DNA of 64,000 nt from NCBI RefSeq assembly GCF_026914265.1, contig NC_069125.1, forward strand, positions 24,726,966-24,790,965, in the 5' to 3' direction. Position 1 is the first letter of the stretch; every line of letters starts with the position of its first letter. The notes below the pieces were generated by a model. That model worked only from the letters and a program-made list of their open reading frames with translations, made no database searches and was not told the DNA's origin. The stretch comes from Mya arenaria. Lineage: Eukaryota > Mollusca > Bivalvia > Myida > Myidae. Below are positions 1-13,470 of this stretch, piece by piece. A program made the position numbers and the translations under genes.

Positions 1-946
1 AATTTTGAAGATTTTTTACCGTGAATTAAAAAAGTTATTTATGTTTCATTACACCCACCCCCAAACTCCAAGGGCTTCAAAGAGCGACAAGTAAATATTT
101 TGTCTATATTTAATTTTTTTTCCCCCATTATCAGAGATTATGAAATAAACACAACAGTTTCTGATAAAATAAACTTCAGTTAACAGAAAACTAAAGTTCA
201 AACGAACACATTATTGATACACATGGAAAAAAATCATTTTGATTGATCTTATGATTCTTCGGAAAAGAGCAGTTTTTCGATGTTTGAAAATATATAGCAG
301 TTTTATAAAATTCATAAAAAATAGTTAACTATAAGGCAAGCTGCTGAAATCATTTTAGATATTATCTATGATGTCTATTGAACAATTTAAAAGACAATTT
401 ATGATAGTTTACCGTCCAGTTTTGAAGAAAATATACATAATGTCATGTTACCATACATTTTTATAGCTAATAAAATGCTTAAAAATCAACCTTTTTCTTG
501 TAAAAAAATATAAAGCTTAATTGGACTTATTCATAAAATGTACTCTTTCAAATAAATGAATTTTACTTATGATACTAACTCAGAATACAGAGTTTAAAAC
601 AAATGAGTGAACTTTTTAACTAAAATATGTGAAGAAACAAGAACACTAAGTGGGCTCGCCCCTCCAAAAATATCAGAGTGAAAGTTCTCAACTAATGTTT
701 TTTTTTAAATATTATAACATGTAATCAATCTCTGTGGGTAATTTGATGTATATCTGTTTTATTTTGTCATTGGTATTCCAACAATTAGTTTTTTTTCACA
801 ATAATTCTTCACTCTTCACCATTTGAAGTTTGGTCTGTTCCCATGCTTTGTACTTGAAGTGTGTGCACAGATGATAACTACTCAATGCTGAGTCAATGCT
901 GATTTGGTTTTCATGCACTTTCAGGTACTTGACCCATCAAGAATGT
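1..946. other. AT-rich stretch, no gene seen
   Basis: No open frame, RNA gene or recognisable mobile element is visible. Base composition is strongly AT-rich with scattered homopolymer runs. Confidence 0.6.
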
Positions 947-1135
947 TTAGTGCTGTAAAGGAAAAAAGTTGTACTTTAAAGCCTTTCTTACTAAATAGTA
1001 TAGATAATTATACTGTCATACATATACAAAATAAAATATTAACAGTTTAATATTTCTCGACATTATTTTGAAAAAACAACAACAAGCTGATACATACATG
1101 TATATATATAAAGAAAATTATTAAATTTATCAATA

Positions 1136-1178
<43 letters not shown>

Positions 1179-1445
1179 CCACCACCACCACCACTTGACC
1201 ACCATCACCACCACCACCACCACCACCACCACTTGATTATTGAATACAGTAGGTTTATAAAAACAAAAACCAAGTCAAATATGTTTTATATGAAATACTC
1301 ACATCATCTCGATCAGATGCGACTGCCTTGTGGATGGACATGGCTGTCAAATCCGCTTTCAAGGATCCAACATAGTATTTAATGCAGGCTGGAATTCTTC
1401 ATAACCCAGTGTTGTTGACTAAGTAATATTCAGTCATTTTCCTGC
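947..1445 (-). pseudogene. exon-like block of an unrecognised minus-strand gene
   Basis: Read on the minus strand, a pyrimidine-rich acceptor precedes a 133-base block (1445 to 1313) that ends in a consensus GTGAGT donor. One frame runs from an early ATG through residues such as KADLTAMSIHKAVASDRDD, but an in-frame TGA interrupts it after 13 codons. A second good acceptor (pyrimidine run then CAG, exon from 952) would add a single His codon and a TAA at 947-949 in the same phase, so this could be the 3' end of a gene. The in-frame stop suggests a decayed exon, or that the real acceptor lies inside the block. The family was not recognised. A CAT/CAC microsatellite lies in the putative intron. 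Confidence 0.2.
1137..1236. repeat. CAT/CAC trinucleotide microsatellite
   Basis: About 12 ATC units pass into CAC units, are broken once by a TTGACC interruption, and resume as CAC. No associated gene is supported. Confidence 0.95.
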
Positions 1446-3669
1446 CTGGAAGAAATTAGACTTCTGATTATCAACCAGCAGAAACTACCACCGTAAAATA
1501 CAAATGCAAAAGTATTATACATTCTGCACTAATATCTGTTTTAGCCAAGAGTAAGGGTTGGTAGGCACAAATGTGTAGTTGTTGTGCATATGGTTGATAA
1601 TGATTCACAACAGTATGGGGTTTTAACGAGACCTACACCAAGCCAATGAATGTCAATAGTGTCCTAGCAGATGCGGTTTCAAGCCCCAAACCACATACAA
1701 CTTTTTTTCACAGGTTAATTTTGAAAATATGCATTTTGTAAACAAATAACGGGTATGTACATGTATTGTGGTGTGTTAGAAATAGGTCACGTACCGAAAC
1801 ACATCATTTTTAAAAAAAAATTAAGTCTAATGTTTTTCTAAGATAAAACAATCAATTTAAAGATAACATACTCATATTATATCTTAAACATAAGTTATGT
1901 ACATAAGTACATATAAAAATATGTAACATGTACATAAGTACATGTAAAATATGAACATGCTGTCTAAACATTTAGCTAATAAAAATGATTTAAGAATTCC
2001 AAAGATAAATTTAAAAAAAGCGTTTTTGAACACATCAACGTACAAAACTGCTCAAGGATACTTACATTCAGAGCCCTTTGATACGAATATCCCAGTTCCA
2101 TGCCGTGTTGACAGTTCGTTTTTTCGAGAGAAAATCTTCTCTTACGCGTATATTTCACTTATAATCCATGTTTAACTGTAATGACTCAAATTGTTAGATG
2201 TATCGTAATCAACTGTCAGCGTGTACTTTTAGTGTTTATTCATTTTAAACGTATATTCATGAGAAAAACATCACAATGTTTCCAAATCCTACGATGTAGA
2301 AATTCCATTATTGACCTATGAATAGCCGGGAAATACCTTCTGTTTCTAAAAATAGCAACATCCGGTACAGGCCGAATACGCCCGATGTTCGTCGCGATCT
2401 GTTACGGCGAGTGGCGATATATGTCGATGTTACCCGATGTTTCCCGAGTTGTATTACATGGCTTAATACCTTAATTCAAGGTACAATAACTGAATTTTAA
2501 TGTATCAAATGCACTTACTACAGTAACTGCTTTATCTGTACATCCTGATTCTATTCAAATTCCAAATTCCTTCTTATCTTCATCTGACTGTCATTGTCTT
2601 TAAGGTTGATATTGTTTTTATCAATTCCATTTTCGACCTTTCTTACCACAGATCGGCTCTACCAAGGCCATTTCATTCATAGATGCCAATCATGTAACCA
2701 TCCAACCAATTGCGACTAAACATAAAATGTAGAAGTGTCTTCCAACTATAATTGTTTCCAATAAAATTAAACAACCAGTCTAAAAGAGTTCGTACCAGCC
2801 TCTTCAATTTTCAACTACATTGTAGTGCAAAACAGAAATTAAAACAAAGTCTTGATAGTAATTTGGATTTTTGTTGTACTGGGGAGAACACTAAAAACAA
2901 ATGTTAATGAATTTGTATATATTCTCATCATATAATGGATGTATAGTATAATAATAGAATAAATTCAACGAATAATTGAAGATTAATTTATTAGAAACGA
3001 ATACGTACATTTCTCGTCAATATATGACTTACCCATAATTTTATCACTGGAAACGTAGGAGCGAATGGAGCGTAGTACTCACAGGCGTATGTTAATATCA
3101 ATAAGATACAATAAAAAGTCTTTATTTTCACACTTAAAAAACTTAGTATGGAAAACATAGGCTATTTTCACGAAACTCACATTTATAGGAAACGTATATT
3201 ATATCACGGATATAGCATAACTTTAGTGCTTTGATTATTGTAATGTTTACAGTAACATCCAAATCCGGTTAATTTTGATTTCCCTTTTCTAAAAGAAATA
3301 GGCAAATTTCATTCAAAAACAAATATTGTGTTACATTCTTGGGCATAATGTTAATAATGCGATTGTTGTGTAAGTGCGTTAATCGTGTTAAGCATATAGG
3401 CGTTTAATAAGGTGGTAATTTATAGACATCTCTTTGCGCTGCAAGTAGCATCAGCTTACGGACACTGCCAAAACTAAAACGTAGTTTCTTCTATACTACT
3501 CCTTTATACCATTATGTTTTGTTTTTTTATTCGCTAGAGCCAGTGCCGTTGTATTCTACAAACCGTTTACGATTAAATTTGTTTACAAGTACAAAATTGC
3601 TGTAGGTCACAGCAAAAAAAAAGGCTCGCTCAAAATCGATCCATAGCAATGTACAGTTAGTATTTTGTA
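1446..3669. other. gene-free stretch with a small GC-richer patch
   Basis: Only short chance frames occur. A patch at about 2320-2470 is richer in CG dinucleotides than its surroundings and could be an old promoter or exon remnant, but no splice-bounded frame supports a gene. Confidence 0.4.
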
Positions 3670-3980
3670 AGGAAGAGTGATTTGCACCTGTGGGAAGTAT
3701 TTGTTATCAAAACTCGTAAGTTCAAATACTAAGTTTAGCATGTCAATAGCCATTATGAGTTTTTTGCACCTGTGGAAAGTATTTTTTCACAAAAATCGCA
3801 AGTTCAATTACAAAGGTTTGCAAAAGTTGCAATGTCAATAGCTGTAAGAAGTGATTTGCAACTGTGTAAAGCAATTGTAAACAAAAAGCAAAATGTTCAA
3901 ATACTAAGGTTTGCAAAAGTTGCAATGTCAATAGCCGTAAGGAGTGAATTACAACTTTTAAAAGTTTTATTGTTGTTATA
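3670..3980 (+). repeat. degenerate tandem repeat, about 90-base unit, 4 copies
   Basis: Copies start near 3680, 3765, 3852 and 3945, each with a TTTGCACCTGTG-like segment followed by AAGTTCAAATACTAAG and TGTCAATAGC. Copies differ by substitutions and small indels, so the repeat is old. The short frames on both strands here are products of the repeat. Confidence 0.7.
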
Positions 3981-6644
3981 AATCAAAAGTGCAAATACTT
4001 ATGTTGTTTCATAATGGAAGAAAATTGTTTTTACTGATGTTGTTCACATTATTAATATTCTGTCAGGAATGATAAATAGCAAGTGGTTTTTTATTTAAAG
4101 TAAGGCCACTCCTTTTTTATTTTTTGGTTTACAAGAATTTTTGGGAAAAATGTCCACCGGGCGGTCGAAAAAAAAAAAAAGAAAAAAAAAGGAAAAAAGT
4201 CACAAAACATACTCTTGAAGGGTAAAAATCAGAGAACAACATAAAAACATTGAAAATTTATATCATTTACATGACATTTTAAATTTTTAAACTGCTATTA
4301 ATGCATGTTTTAATACACTCAAAGTTTCAAAGTTCTAATTAAACACACAGTTTAAATCTTACATACTGTGCATATAAAACATCAATGAAATTGACTATAA
4401 AACATGTTTACATGTATAAACTACACTTTTTATCAAAGATACATTGAATATCACTCAGCAAGACATTTGTTGAGCTTCAAGGGTATGTTAAAGCAAAAGT
4501 GAATGCAGAACACTAAACTGAACAATATTAAATTGAAAAAAAGAGAAGGCAATTTTACGCATTAAAATACAAAAAATTGCACTGTATTAAAACAATACAT
4601 ACTATTTTCTAAACATTGTTTCAGTTATTTCAATATTGGAAAATGCCAATAAAGTGAAATAATTACCAATTTTGTAAATAAGGAAGTAACATTTTATGAA
4701 GACATTTGAGTTTTAACTTTGTGAAAGCAATTCCTGAAAAACTAAAAACCAAACTAGACCTAGATTTGAGTTTTAATAACCTTTACCATGGTGGGTCCTA
4801 GTTGTGTGTAACTCGATCCATGCTAAGTTCGGATATTTTCGGACCGGGATATTTACCATGGGATGTTCACCAAATCCATTTCAAATTCAAATCTTGCAGC
4901 AAATTACCACATCAGTACATAAAAATCACATAACAAAATAATAAATCTAGTATGTGACTTAACTTTATGTACCAATGATAGTAACAGAGAAATCCATAAT
5001 TATGTATCGGATATTTTCATCTTCTTCCAACTCCGCCATTTTGTGTATACACGAGTTCACAGAGCATCTATACTTCATGCTTGTTTATTTTTCATTTTTA
5101 AGAGTATTCCTTGGTTACAACAACAAATCTCATTTATAGAGAAATGTCAAGTTCATTACAAATTGAAATGGACTTATTCAAAATAGTTTTCCGTGTTATT
5201 TTATCTAAATGTTTTGCACACAACTCTTGGCATTAATATTAAAATGTCATTGAGACATGTGTTCAACTCTTTCATTGTTTTTACTCTACTATTAACCCAA
5301 ACATGAATAAACATGTAATCTAGAATAAACACAAGCTTAACATTGACTCAATAACAAGTATTTCCAAACCATTTTGTGATTTCAAATCCATAAACACCAT
5401 CGACCGAACTTGTGAAACTAGGTCACCGGTGTCAACGTAGAAAGTTTACTTTCGATTTCACCACTCACACTTAGTGCACTGTTATTTGATATTTAACCAT
5501 AAAATGTTATAAAATGTTTTTCTCACACATAATTTACAGATATTTGTGTCTACTAATTCGATGGCAGCCGCTGACAATTTTATTTTTTATCTATAAACAA
5601 CAATATTTTCATGACCTAAATTGGCGGGGAATAACAACAACCACGTGACAGTTATTGTTTGTGTCGGCTGTTAAATTTGCCAATGTTAATTGCTATTGTT
5701 ATTTTAACAACTCCCGCATATTTTAATTAATTATTTCACACAAAGAATGACTGCTATCGTCAATTCCGCCATTGCCATCAGCGCTGCCATAACAGTTGAC
5801 TGGCTCACATGCTATCACTATAAATTGGCAAATACGGCCACGGAACAACAAACCAGTCGAGATCTACTGCATTCGTACTCTTATCTGTGCGTTTTTCTTT
5901 CGTTTCGCACCAAAATCAATACGGTTGGGAAAATAATTTTGAAAAAAAAATAGTGAAATTCATTTTTTTATTTTTTTTGTACTTTTCGGAAAATTAGACC
6001 CGCCGGTTTTGTAAACCGATTTATATAAAAGTAGTGACCTAACAGATATGAACAGAATAATTTGAAATGTTTATAATTGTGTTAATAAGTTATATGTTTT
6101 TTTTAAGTAATTGGCATTGTTTTAATCAATAACAGAAATATATAAAAGACAGATGTGCACATGGATAATGTTCATTTTTATAAGTTGCATATTAAGAACG
6201 TACATGCCGCGATTGACAAAAACTTGTGAATGCAAAGGCAATGCAAGTGATGACAAATAATTGTTCAATATCTTAAAAATATGGAAAGCAGAAATGTGAA
6301 TGGTGCAGTTGCAAAAGAGCACACAGATGCAAATGTTACAAAAGTTATGAGATAGCAAATTATGTAAGCTGTGAAAATGATCAGTAAATGTAAAAAATAT
6401 ATTTTTTAAATAAGGATAAGGTTTGAAACTGTTTGATATTTCTTATTTCAAATTGACATTCATAAAAGAATTGAGTCAAGTTTTTGAAATAGCTTGAAAA
6501 TTTACCAGTGAGGTTTATGAGGCTTAGGGATGGTATCAAATTTCAAACTCAAAAGAATTCTTCACTGTATCAAAAACTGGTTTTCACTTCGATTTCCGAA
6601 TTTGTTTGAAAAATAACTCTATTTTTAGTTTGACTATTCGAAGA
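3981..6644. other. AT-rich stretch, no gene seen
   Basis: Contains an A-rich run near 4170-4200 and no frame with splice sites or recognisable domains. The short frames at 5747-5953 and 6122-6358 have no supporting features. Confidence 0.5.
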
Positions 6645-9600
6645 ATAAGGAGAGCTATCCTAGTCACCCGAGCGTCGGCGTCGGCGTAACCACTTATGTT
6701 AAAGTTTGTGTACCACCTCAAATATTTTCAAAGTCTATTGACATATTGCTTTGAAACTTTGCACACTTGTTCACCATTATGCCCCCAACGTATACACAGG
6801 AGGAGGTAACTCTATTAAGCATTTTGAAAAAATTATGCCCCTTTCGACTTAAAATTTATGCTAAAGTTTGCGTACCACCTAAAATATTTTTAAAGTCCAT
6901 TGACATATGGCTTTGAAACTTTGCACACTTGTTCACCATCATCCTCCCAACCTGTACACAGGAGGAGGTAACTCTATCAAGCATTTTGACAAAATATTGC
7001 CCCTTTTTTACTTAGAATTTACGCTAAAGTTTGCGTACCACCAGCAATATATTCAAAGTCCATTGACATCTGGCTTTGAAACTTTGCACACTTGTTCACC
7101 ATCATCCCCCAACCTGTACACAGGAGGAGGTAATTCTATCAAGCATTTTGACAAAATTATGCCCCTTTTTCGACTTAGAATTTACGCTAAAGTTTGCGTA
7201 CTACCTCAAATATTTTCAAAGTCCATTAACATATGGCTTTGAAACTTTGCATACTTGTTCACCATCATCCCCCAAACCTGTACACAGGAGGTGGTAACTC
7301 TATCAAGCATTTTAACAAAATATTGCCCCTATTTTACTTAGAATTTCCGTTAAAGTTTGCGTACCACATCAAATATTTTCAAAGTCCATTGACATATGGC
7401 TTTGAAACTTTGCATACTTGTTCACTATCATCCCCCAACCTGTACACAGGAGGAGGTAATTCTATCAAGCATTTTGACAAAATTATGCCCCTTTTTCGAC
7501 TTAGAATTTACGCTTAAGTTTGCGTACCACCTCAAATATTTTCAAAGTCCATTTACATATGGCTTTGAAACTTTGCATACTTGTTAACCATCATCCCCCC
7601 AACCAGTACACAGGAGGTGGTAACTCTATCAAGCATTTTGACAAAATATTGCCCCTTTTTTCTTAGAATTTACGTTAAAGTTTGCGTACCACCTCAAATA
7701 TTTTCAAAGTCCATTGACATATGGCTTTGAAACTTTGCACACTTGTTCACCATCATCCCCCAACCAGAACACAGGAGAAGGTTATTCTATCAAGCATTTT
7801 GACAAAATTATGCCCCTTTTTTACTTAGAATTTACGCTAAAGTTTGCGTACCACCTCAAATATTTTCAAAGTCCATTGACATATGGCTTTGAAACTTTGC
7901 ATCCTTGTTCATCATCATCCCCCAATCTGTACACAGGAGGTGGTAACCTTATTAAGCATTTTAACAAAACGTTGCCCCTTTTTCTACTTAGAATTTACGC
8001 TAAAGTTTGCGTACCACCAGAAATATTTTCAAAGTCCATTGACATCTGGCTTTGAAACTTTGCTCACTTGTTGACCATCATCCCCCCCCCCCAACCTGTA
8101 CACAGGAGGTGGTAATTCTATCAAGAATTTTGACAAAATTATGCCCCTTTTTCGACTTAGAATTTGCGCTAAAGTTTGCGTACCGCCTCAAATATTCTCA
8201 AAGTCCATTGACATATGGCTTTGAAAATTTGCATACTTGTTCACTATCATCCGCCAACTTGTACACAGGAGGTGGTAACTCTATCAAGTATTTTAACAAA
8301 ATATTGCCCCATTTTTACTTAGAATTTACGTTAAAGTTTGCGTACCACCTCAAATATTTTCAAAGTCCATTTACATATGGCTTTGAAACTTTGCATCCTT
8401 GTTCATCATCATCCCCCAATCTGTACACAGGAGGTGGTAACCATATTAAGCATTTTAACAAAACATTGCCCCTTTTTCTACTTAGAATTTACGCTAAAGT
8501 TTGCGTACCACCAGAAATATTTTCAAAGTCCATTGACATCTGGCTTTGAAACTTTGCACACTTGTTAACCATCATCCCCCCCCAACCTGTACACAGGAGG
8601 TGGTAATTCTATCAAGAATTTTGACAAAATTATGCCCCTTTTTCGACTTTGAATTTACGCTAAAGTTTGCGTACCACCTCAAATATTTTCAAAGTCCATT
8701 GAAATATGGCTTTGAAACTTTGCATACTTGTTCACCATCATCCCCCCAACCTGTACACAGGAGGTGGTAACTCTATCAAGCATTCTGACAAAAAATTGTC
8801 CCTTTTTACTTAGAATTTACGCTAAAGTTTGCGTACCACCTCAAATATTTTCAAAGTCCATTGACATCTGGCTTTGAAACTTTGCACACTTGTTCACCAT
8901 CATCCCCCAACCTGTACACAGGAGGAGGTAATTCTATCAAGCATTTTGACAAAATTATGCCCCTTTTTCGACTTAGAATTTACGCTTAAGTTTGCGTACC
9001 ACCTCAAATATTTTCAAAGTCCATTTACATATGGCTTTGAAACTTTGAATACTTGTTAACCATCATCCCCCCAACCAGTACACAGGAGGTGGTAACTCTA
9101 TCAAGCATTTTGACAAAATATTGCCCCTTTTTTCTTAGAATTTACGTTAAAGTTTGCGTACCACCTCAAATATTTTCAAAGTCCATTGACATATGGCTTT
9201 GAAACTTTGCACACTTGTTCACCATCATCCCCCAACCAGAACACAGGAGAAGGTTATTCTATCAAGCATTTTGACAAAATTATGCCCCTTTTTTACTTAG
9301 AATTTACGCTAAAGTTTGCGTACCACCTCAAATATTTTCAAAGTCCATTGACATATGGCTTTGAAACTTTGCATCCTTGTTCATCATCATCCCCCAATCT
9401 GTACACAGGAGGTGGTAACCTTATTAAGCATTTTAACAAAACGTTGCCCCTTTTTCTACTTAGAATTTACGCTAAAGTTTGCGTACCACCAGAAATATTT
9501 TCAAAGTCCATTGACATCTGGCTTTGAAACTTTGCTCACTTGTTGACCATCATCCCCCCCCAACCTGTACACAGGAGGTGGTAATTCTATCAAGAATTTT

Positions 9601-10771
9601 GACAAAATTATGCCCCTTTTTCGACTTAGAATTTGCGCTAAAGTTTGCGTACCGCCTCAAATATTTTCAAAGTCCATTGACATATGACTTTGGAACTTTG
9701 CACACTTGTTCACCATCATCCTCCAAACCTGTACACAGGAGGTGGTAACTCTATCAAGCATTTTAACAAAATATTGCCCCATTTTTACTTAGAATTTACG
9801 CTAAAGTTTGCGTACCACCTCAAATATTCTCAAAGTCCATTGACATATGGCTTTGAAAATTTGCATACCTTTTCACTATCATCCTCCAATTTGTACACAG
9901 GAGGTGGTAACTCTATCAAGTATTTTAACAAAATATTGCCCCCTTTTTATTTAGAATTTACGCTAAAGTTTGCGTACCGCCTCAAATATTTTCAAAGTCC
10001 ATTGACATATGACTTTGGAACTTTGCACACTTGTTCACCATCATCCTCCAAACCTGTACACAGGAGGTGGTAACTCTATCAAGCATTTTAACAAAATATT
10101 GCCCCATTTTTACTTAGAATTTACGCTAAAGTTTGCGTACCACCTCAAATATTCTCAAAGTCCATTGACATATGGCTTTGAAAATTTGCATACTTTTTCA
10201 CTATCATCCTCCAATTTGTACACAGGAGGTGGTAACTCTATCAAGTATTTTAACAAAATATTGCCCCCTTTTTACTTAGAATTTACGCTAAAGTTTGCGT
10301 ACCACCTCAAATATTTTCAAAGTCCATTTACAAATGGCTTTGAAACTTTTTACACTCATTAAGCATCATCCCCCAACCTGTACATAGGAGGTGGTAACTC
10401 TATCAAGCATTTTGACAAAATATTGCCCCTTTTTCTACTTAGAATTTATGTTAAGGTTTGCGTACCACCTCAAATAATTTCAAAGTCCATTGATATATGG
10501 CTTCGAAACTTTGCACACTTGTTAACCATCATGCCCCCAACCTGTACACAGGAGGAGGTAACTCTTCCAAGCAATTTGACAGAATTATGCCCCTTTTTCG
10601 ACTTAGAATTTACCTTGATGTTTAGGTACCACCTCAAATATTTTCCAATTCAATTTATGTCTATATCTCAGCACATCATGTATTGCAAAAATCAATCATT
10701 TCCGTCTCCAGTACGATCTCATAAAACAATCACTTAAAAAGGGTCGCTCTGTGGAGCGAGCCTAATTAAAG
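6645..10771 (+). mobile_element. Helitron-like non-autonomous element with a tandem-repeat core
   Basis: The left end has GAGAGCTATCCTAGTCACCC followed by a repeated GTCGGC motif. The interior is a tandem array of a roughly 162-base unit. The right end, near 10740-10771, has a short hairpin (GGTCGCTC, loop TGTG, GAGCGAGCC) immediately followed by CTAA and then T. Helitrons characteristically end with a short hairpin then CTRR and insert between A and T, and non-autonomous bivalve elements of the pearl type carry tandem cores of about this period. No Rep/helicase frame is present. The left terminus is uncertain by tens of bases, and the Helitron assignment is inferred from the right end and repeat core only. 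Confidence 0.5.
6690..10660 (+). repeat. 162-base tandem array, about 24 copies with higher-order structure
   Basis: Each unit contains AAAGTTTGCGTACCACCTCA, TATGGCTTTGAAACTTTGC, CTTGTTCACCATCATCCCCC, GTACACAGGAGGTGGTAA and TTACTTAGAATTTACG. Blocks of units are themselves duplicated: a segment around 7714-8180 recurs about 1472 bases downstream near 9186-9650, and a two-unit block recurs with an offset of about 325 bases (9684 and 10009). The many short frames here have no start context, splice sites or independent conservation and are not genes. Confidence 0.95.
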
Positions 10772-12299
10772 TTCCAGACAGATATAAACGTTTCTTGTTG
10801 TAAATACAGCATTTTCAGACGAAGCGTTGTAAACAGGATCAAGTTCTATAGGCTCGGTCTCTCCTAGTAAGATTGTATGTGAGGATTTTAAACATGTTTA
10901 GTTATAATCTTCCTTTAACGTAACACTCTTATTCAATTCCATACAAACAGATGTATAACAAACATCAATTTTAACTGATAAACCTAAAACTACTTACTAA
11001 ATGATGCATATACGGAAAATATTTTTAACCGATAACAAGTTTGTTACCCTGTATTTAATAACAGAAAAAGCAAACAATATTGAATGATTGGTTAGTGCTA
11101 AAATATTAACTGTGATCTACTATAGTCTCATAAGGTGATACCGTGTTTAATGAGCACTTCTATCAAATTAAACTCGGTATCCTTCATAAAAACCATTGTT
11201 TTCGACATGTTTTCATCCTTTTTGAAATATTGAAACAATATAAATATAGTATTAATTGTGCTAAATCTTTTTTGTGAGTAAGAGTGCATCTTTTAACCTT
11301 TTCAACATGTTATTTATGCATTACGCCTTAAGGTACATGACGAATTAAGTTCGAAAAATGAGTGTCTGTCGATTTTCATGAAACTACAAACAACCGTTAA
11401 TGACTGTACTTTAATGTCGTTATATTTTTTGTAATAATCTCGTTTGTTGATATACAGCGCCACCTAGCGTCCACTTTTTTTTCCATACTTTGATAAAACC
11501 GTAAATAATAGGATTCTCTTTATAATAAATAATATATGTATGATAAATAATAAATCGTATAATTTTGATACTAATATATAAGCAAATAGTTATATTTGTT
11601 AAGTTTCATGACGAAAGGCTTTTTATTATGGTGCGTCAGAAACAGATAACCATCGCTAAATGTTACGTATCAATTAAATTCCTGTTAAGATCACATTGGT
11701 CTTAAGATGTCAATCGTTACCAAATTATGCTGCGCGATTAACCATTTTTTGACGTTACTCAAACTTGCTCCACTTTTTATCAATAATGACAAAATAAAAA
11801 GGCGGCTCGAACTTATGGCAAACATAAAAGGTTTTTACCAAGGCTTTGACGTTACCCCGACTATTTCCTTTCGGAAAACATACACACTGATAGTATTCTC
11901 ATTTGGTACAGTTTGAGAAAAATCGATCTGAAAATTTAATTGAAACAATATATGTCCTAATATCAAGCAGACTAAAATTCCCATTAACACTAGACAAATT
12001 ATAATAGAGAGTGGAGTATTTATTACCGTAAACGAGGCTGATATAATGAGAAGATGGCCAACAATTTTAAATACCAAAATGTTCGGCAACGTGCAGGGGC
12101 TGCATAGCTTTCCAACGCGTGGTGCGGATCAATTATCCAAGACGACCTACTATCAATTGCTTGTTCAGTAAACGTTATATATGATTATAGCACATTCAAT
12201 TACATAGATAAAGATAAACATCAGCATGTGTATTACTTCCCGCGTAATGTCCTTCAAATTTGCATGTGAAATTGACCAAGGTTTATTTTATACAAACTT
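10772..12299. other. AT-rich stretch, no gene seen
   Basis: Two overlapping opposite-strand frames near 11707-12089 have no known domain, splice sites or promoter and are treated as chance. Nothing else is recognisable. Confidence 0.5.
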
Positions 12300-12482
12300 C
12301 CCTCCCTCGAATGTGGCGAAAGCTATTAGCTTATTGAATCACTCTCGATTTCGTTTCCTCGGTTTAAACCAGTTCTGGTGTCCATTTTGAAGGGCTGTGA
12401 GAAAGTACCCCTGGTGGGGATCGAACCCACAACATATTAGGTGAAAGGCATACACCTATACCACGAGACCACTCTCGCCCTT
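12300..12482 (-). mobile_element. tRNA-derived SINE, minus strand
   Basis: Read on the minus strand, the head has an A-box-like GTGGTCTCGTGGTATAGG and, about 33 bases later, a B-box GTGGGTTCGATCCCCAC that forms the T-arm of a tRNA. A CTTTCAC loop would place a Glu-type TTC anticodon, but the seven-base acceptor arms do not pair, so this is not a working tRNA. The tRNA part continues into a body containing TTTCTCACAGCCC and CTGGTTTAAACCGAGGAAAC, as expected for a SINE with a conserved body. The 3' end towards lower coordinates is approximate. Confidence 0.65.
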
Positions 12483-13213
12483 GACATCAATGTCAAGGTT
12501 ATATGAAAGTTTATGCACGAAAAATACCCCCAACTTTGATTAGCACAAGTGTAAATTGTATGTTCCTTCATTTTAACTATTATTTAATATTAAAGGGTAT
12601 ACGTTCCGGAACGTTTTTAAAACGCCGAGGTTTTAAACCAAAAACATAATGCCAAGTGTAGTCGCAAAATTGATTTTGCTGTGAGAAACCAACGACACAT
12701 TGACTCTTAAAGTTATAGTCGAAAGAAATGAATGAATCTATTTTATATTGTGCTTTATGTTGACATTCATTACTGACCTTTTCAGTCTCATAGTCAAGGT
12801 CATTTCAATGTCGAAATATGTACTCCATTAAAATAACTTTTAATGAAATAAAGTACTGGCCACATCAAGCTCAAAGTCAATTGATTTCATATAACCAAAA
12901 TATAACCTACCCTTCGCGATTTCGGTTCTTTTTTCAAATTTGGATAAATATTTACAAACATAAGTTTGGTTAAAAAGGTTTATTTCAACATTCGTTTAAT
13001 TATTTTATAATATATTGCTTGTTCTTATTCATGGCAATACACATATCACATAAAAGGTACTCGTACACGTTTTCTAGAGCTAAAGTTTGAAAATATGACA
13101 AAAATGCGCTACAACGCCGAAAAGCGTTTGCAACGTTAACACATGCTATTTAAGGATTTGATTTAGATAAGTCTGCTTAAATGATCTGCCAGTTACTGTT
13201 TCAGTGTATGACC
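12483..13213. other. no gene seen
   Basis: AT-rich sequence between a SINE and an inverted-repeat element. No splice-bounded frame is present. Confidence 0.5.
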
Positions 13214-13470
13214 AGGAGCCGTATTCAATAAGCATCTTAGTGAATATTTTCAACTTAGTAAGTTTGGTAATGTTTGAAAACGATTGTTTTAAATACCCGC
13301 TACTTTTCATCAGATTTATTCATATGCATTTATAGTTTAGACCATTTTCTTGCTTATTTTCATTTTTTTGGTGTATAAACATTGTTCGTTTTCTTATAAT
13401 TCAAATAAGAAAAAAGGCACTTTTCACTAATTTAAAAATTGTTACTAAGATGCTTATTGAATAAGGCCGA
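13214..13470. mobile_element. short inverted-repeat element (MITE), about 257 bases
   Basis: The ends are near-perfect inverted repeats of about 29 bases: the left contains TATTCAATAAGCATCTTAGT, and the right reads as its reverse complement. The interior is AT-rich and non-coding. Size, terminal repeats and lack of a frame fit a miniature inverted-repeat transposable element. The superfamily is not assigned. Confidence 0.75.

Noticed and set aside
6907..10737. Many overlapping 60-165 residue frames with repeated CTLVHHHPP and KFAYHLKYFQSPLTYGFETL words
   Set aside because: They are the 162-base tandem unit read in different registers, with stops wherever units differ in length. No splice sites or unique sequence.
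12411..12482. Functional tRNA gene (Glu-like TTC anticodon)
   Set aside because: T-arm and B box are good, but the acceptor arms do not pair and the sequence runs into a SINE body.
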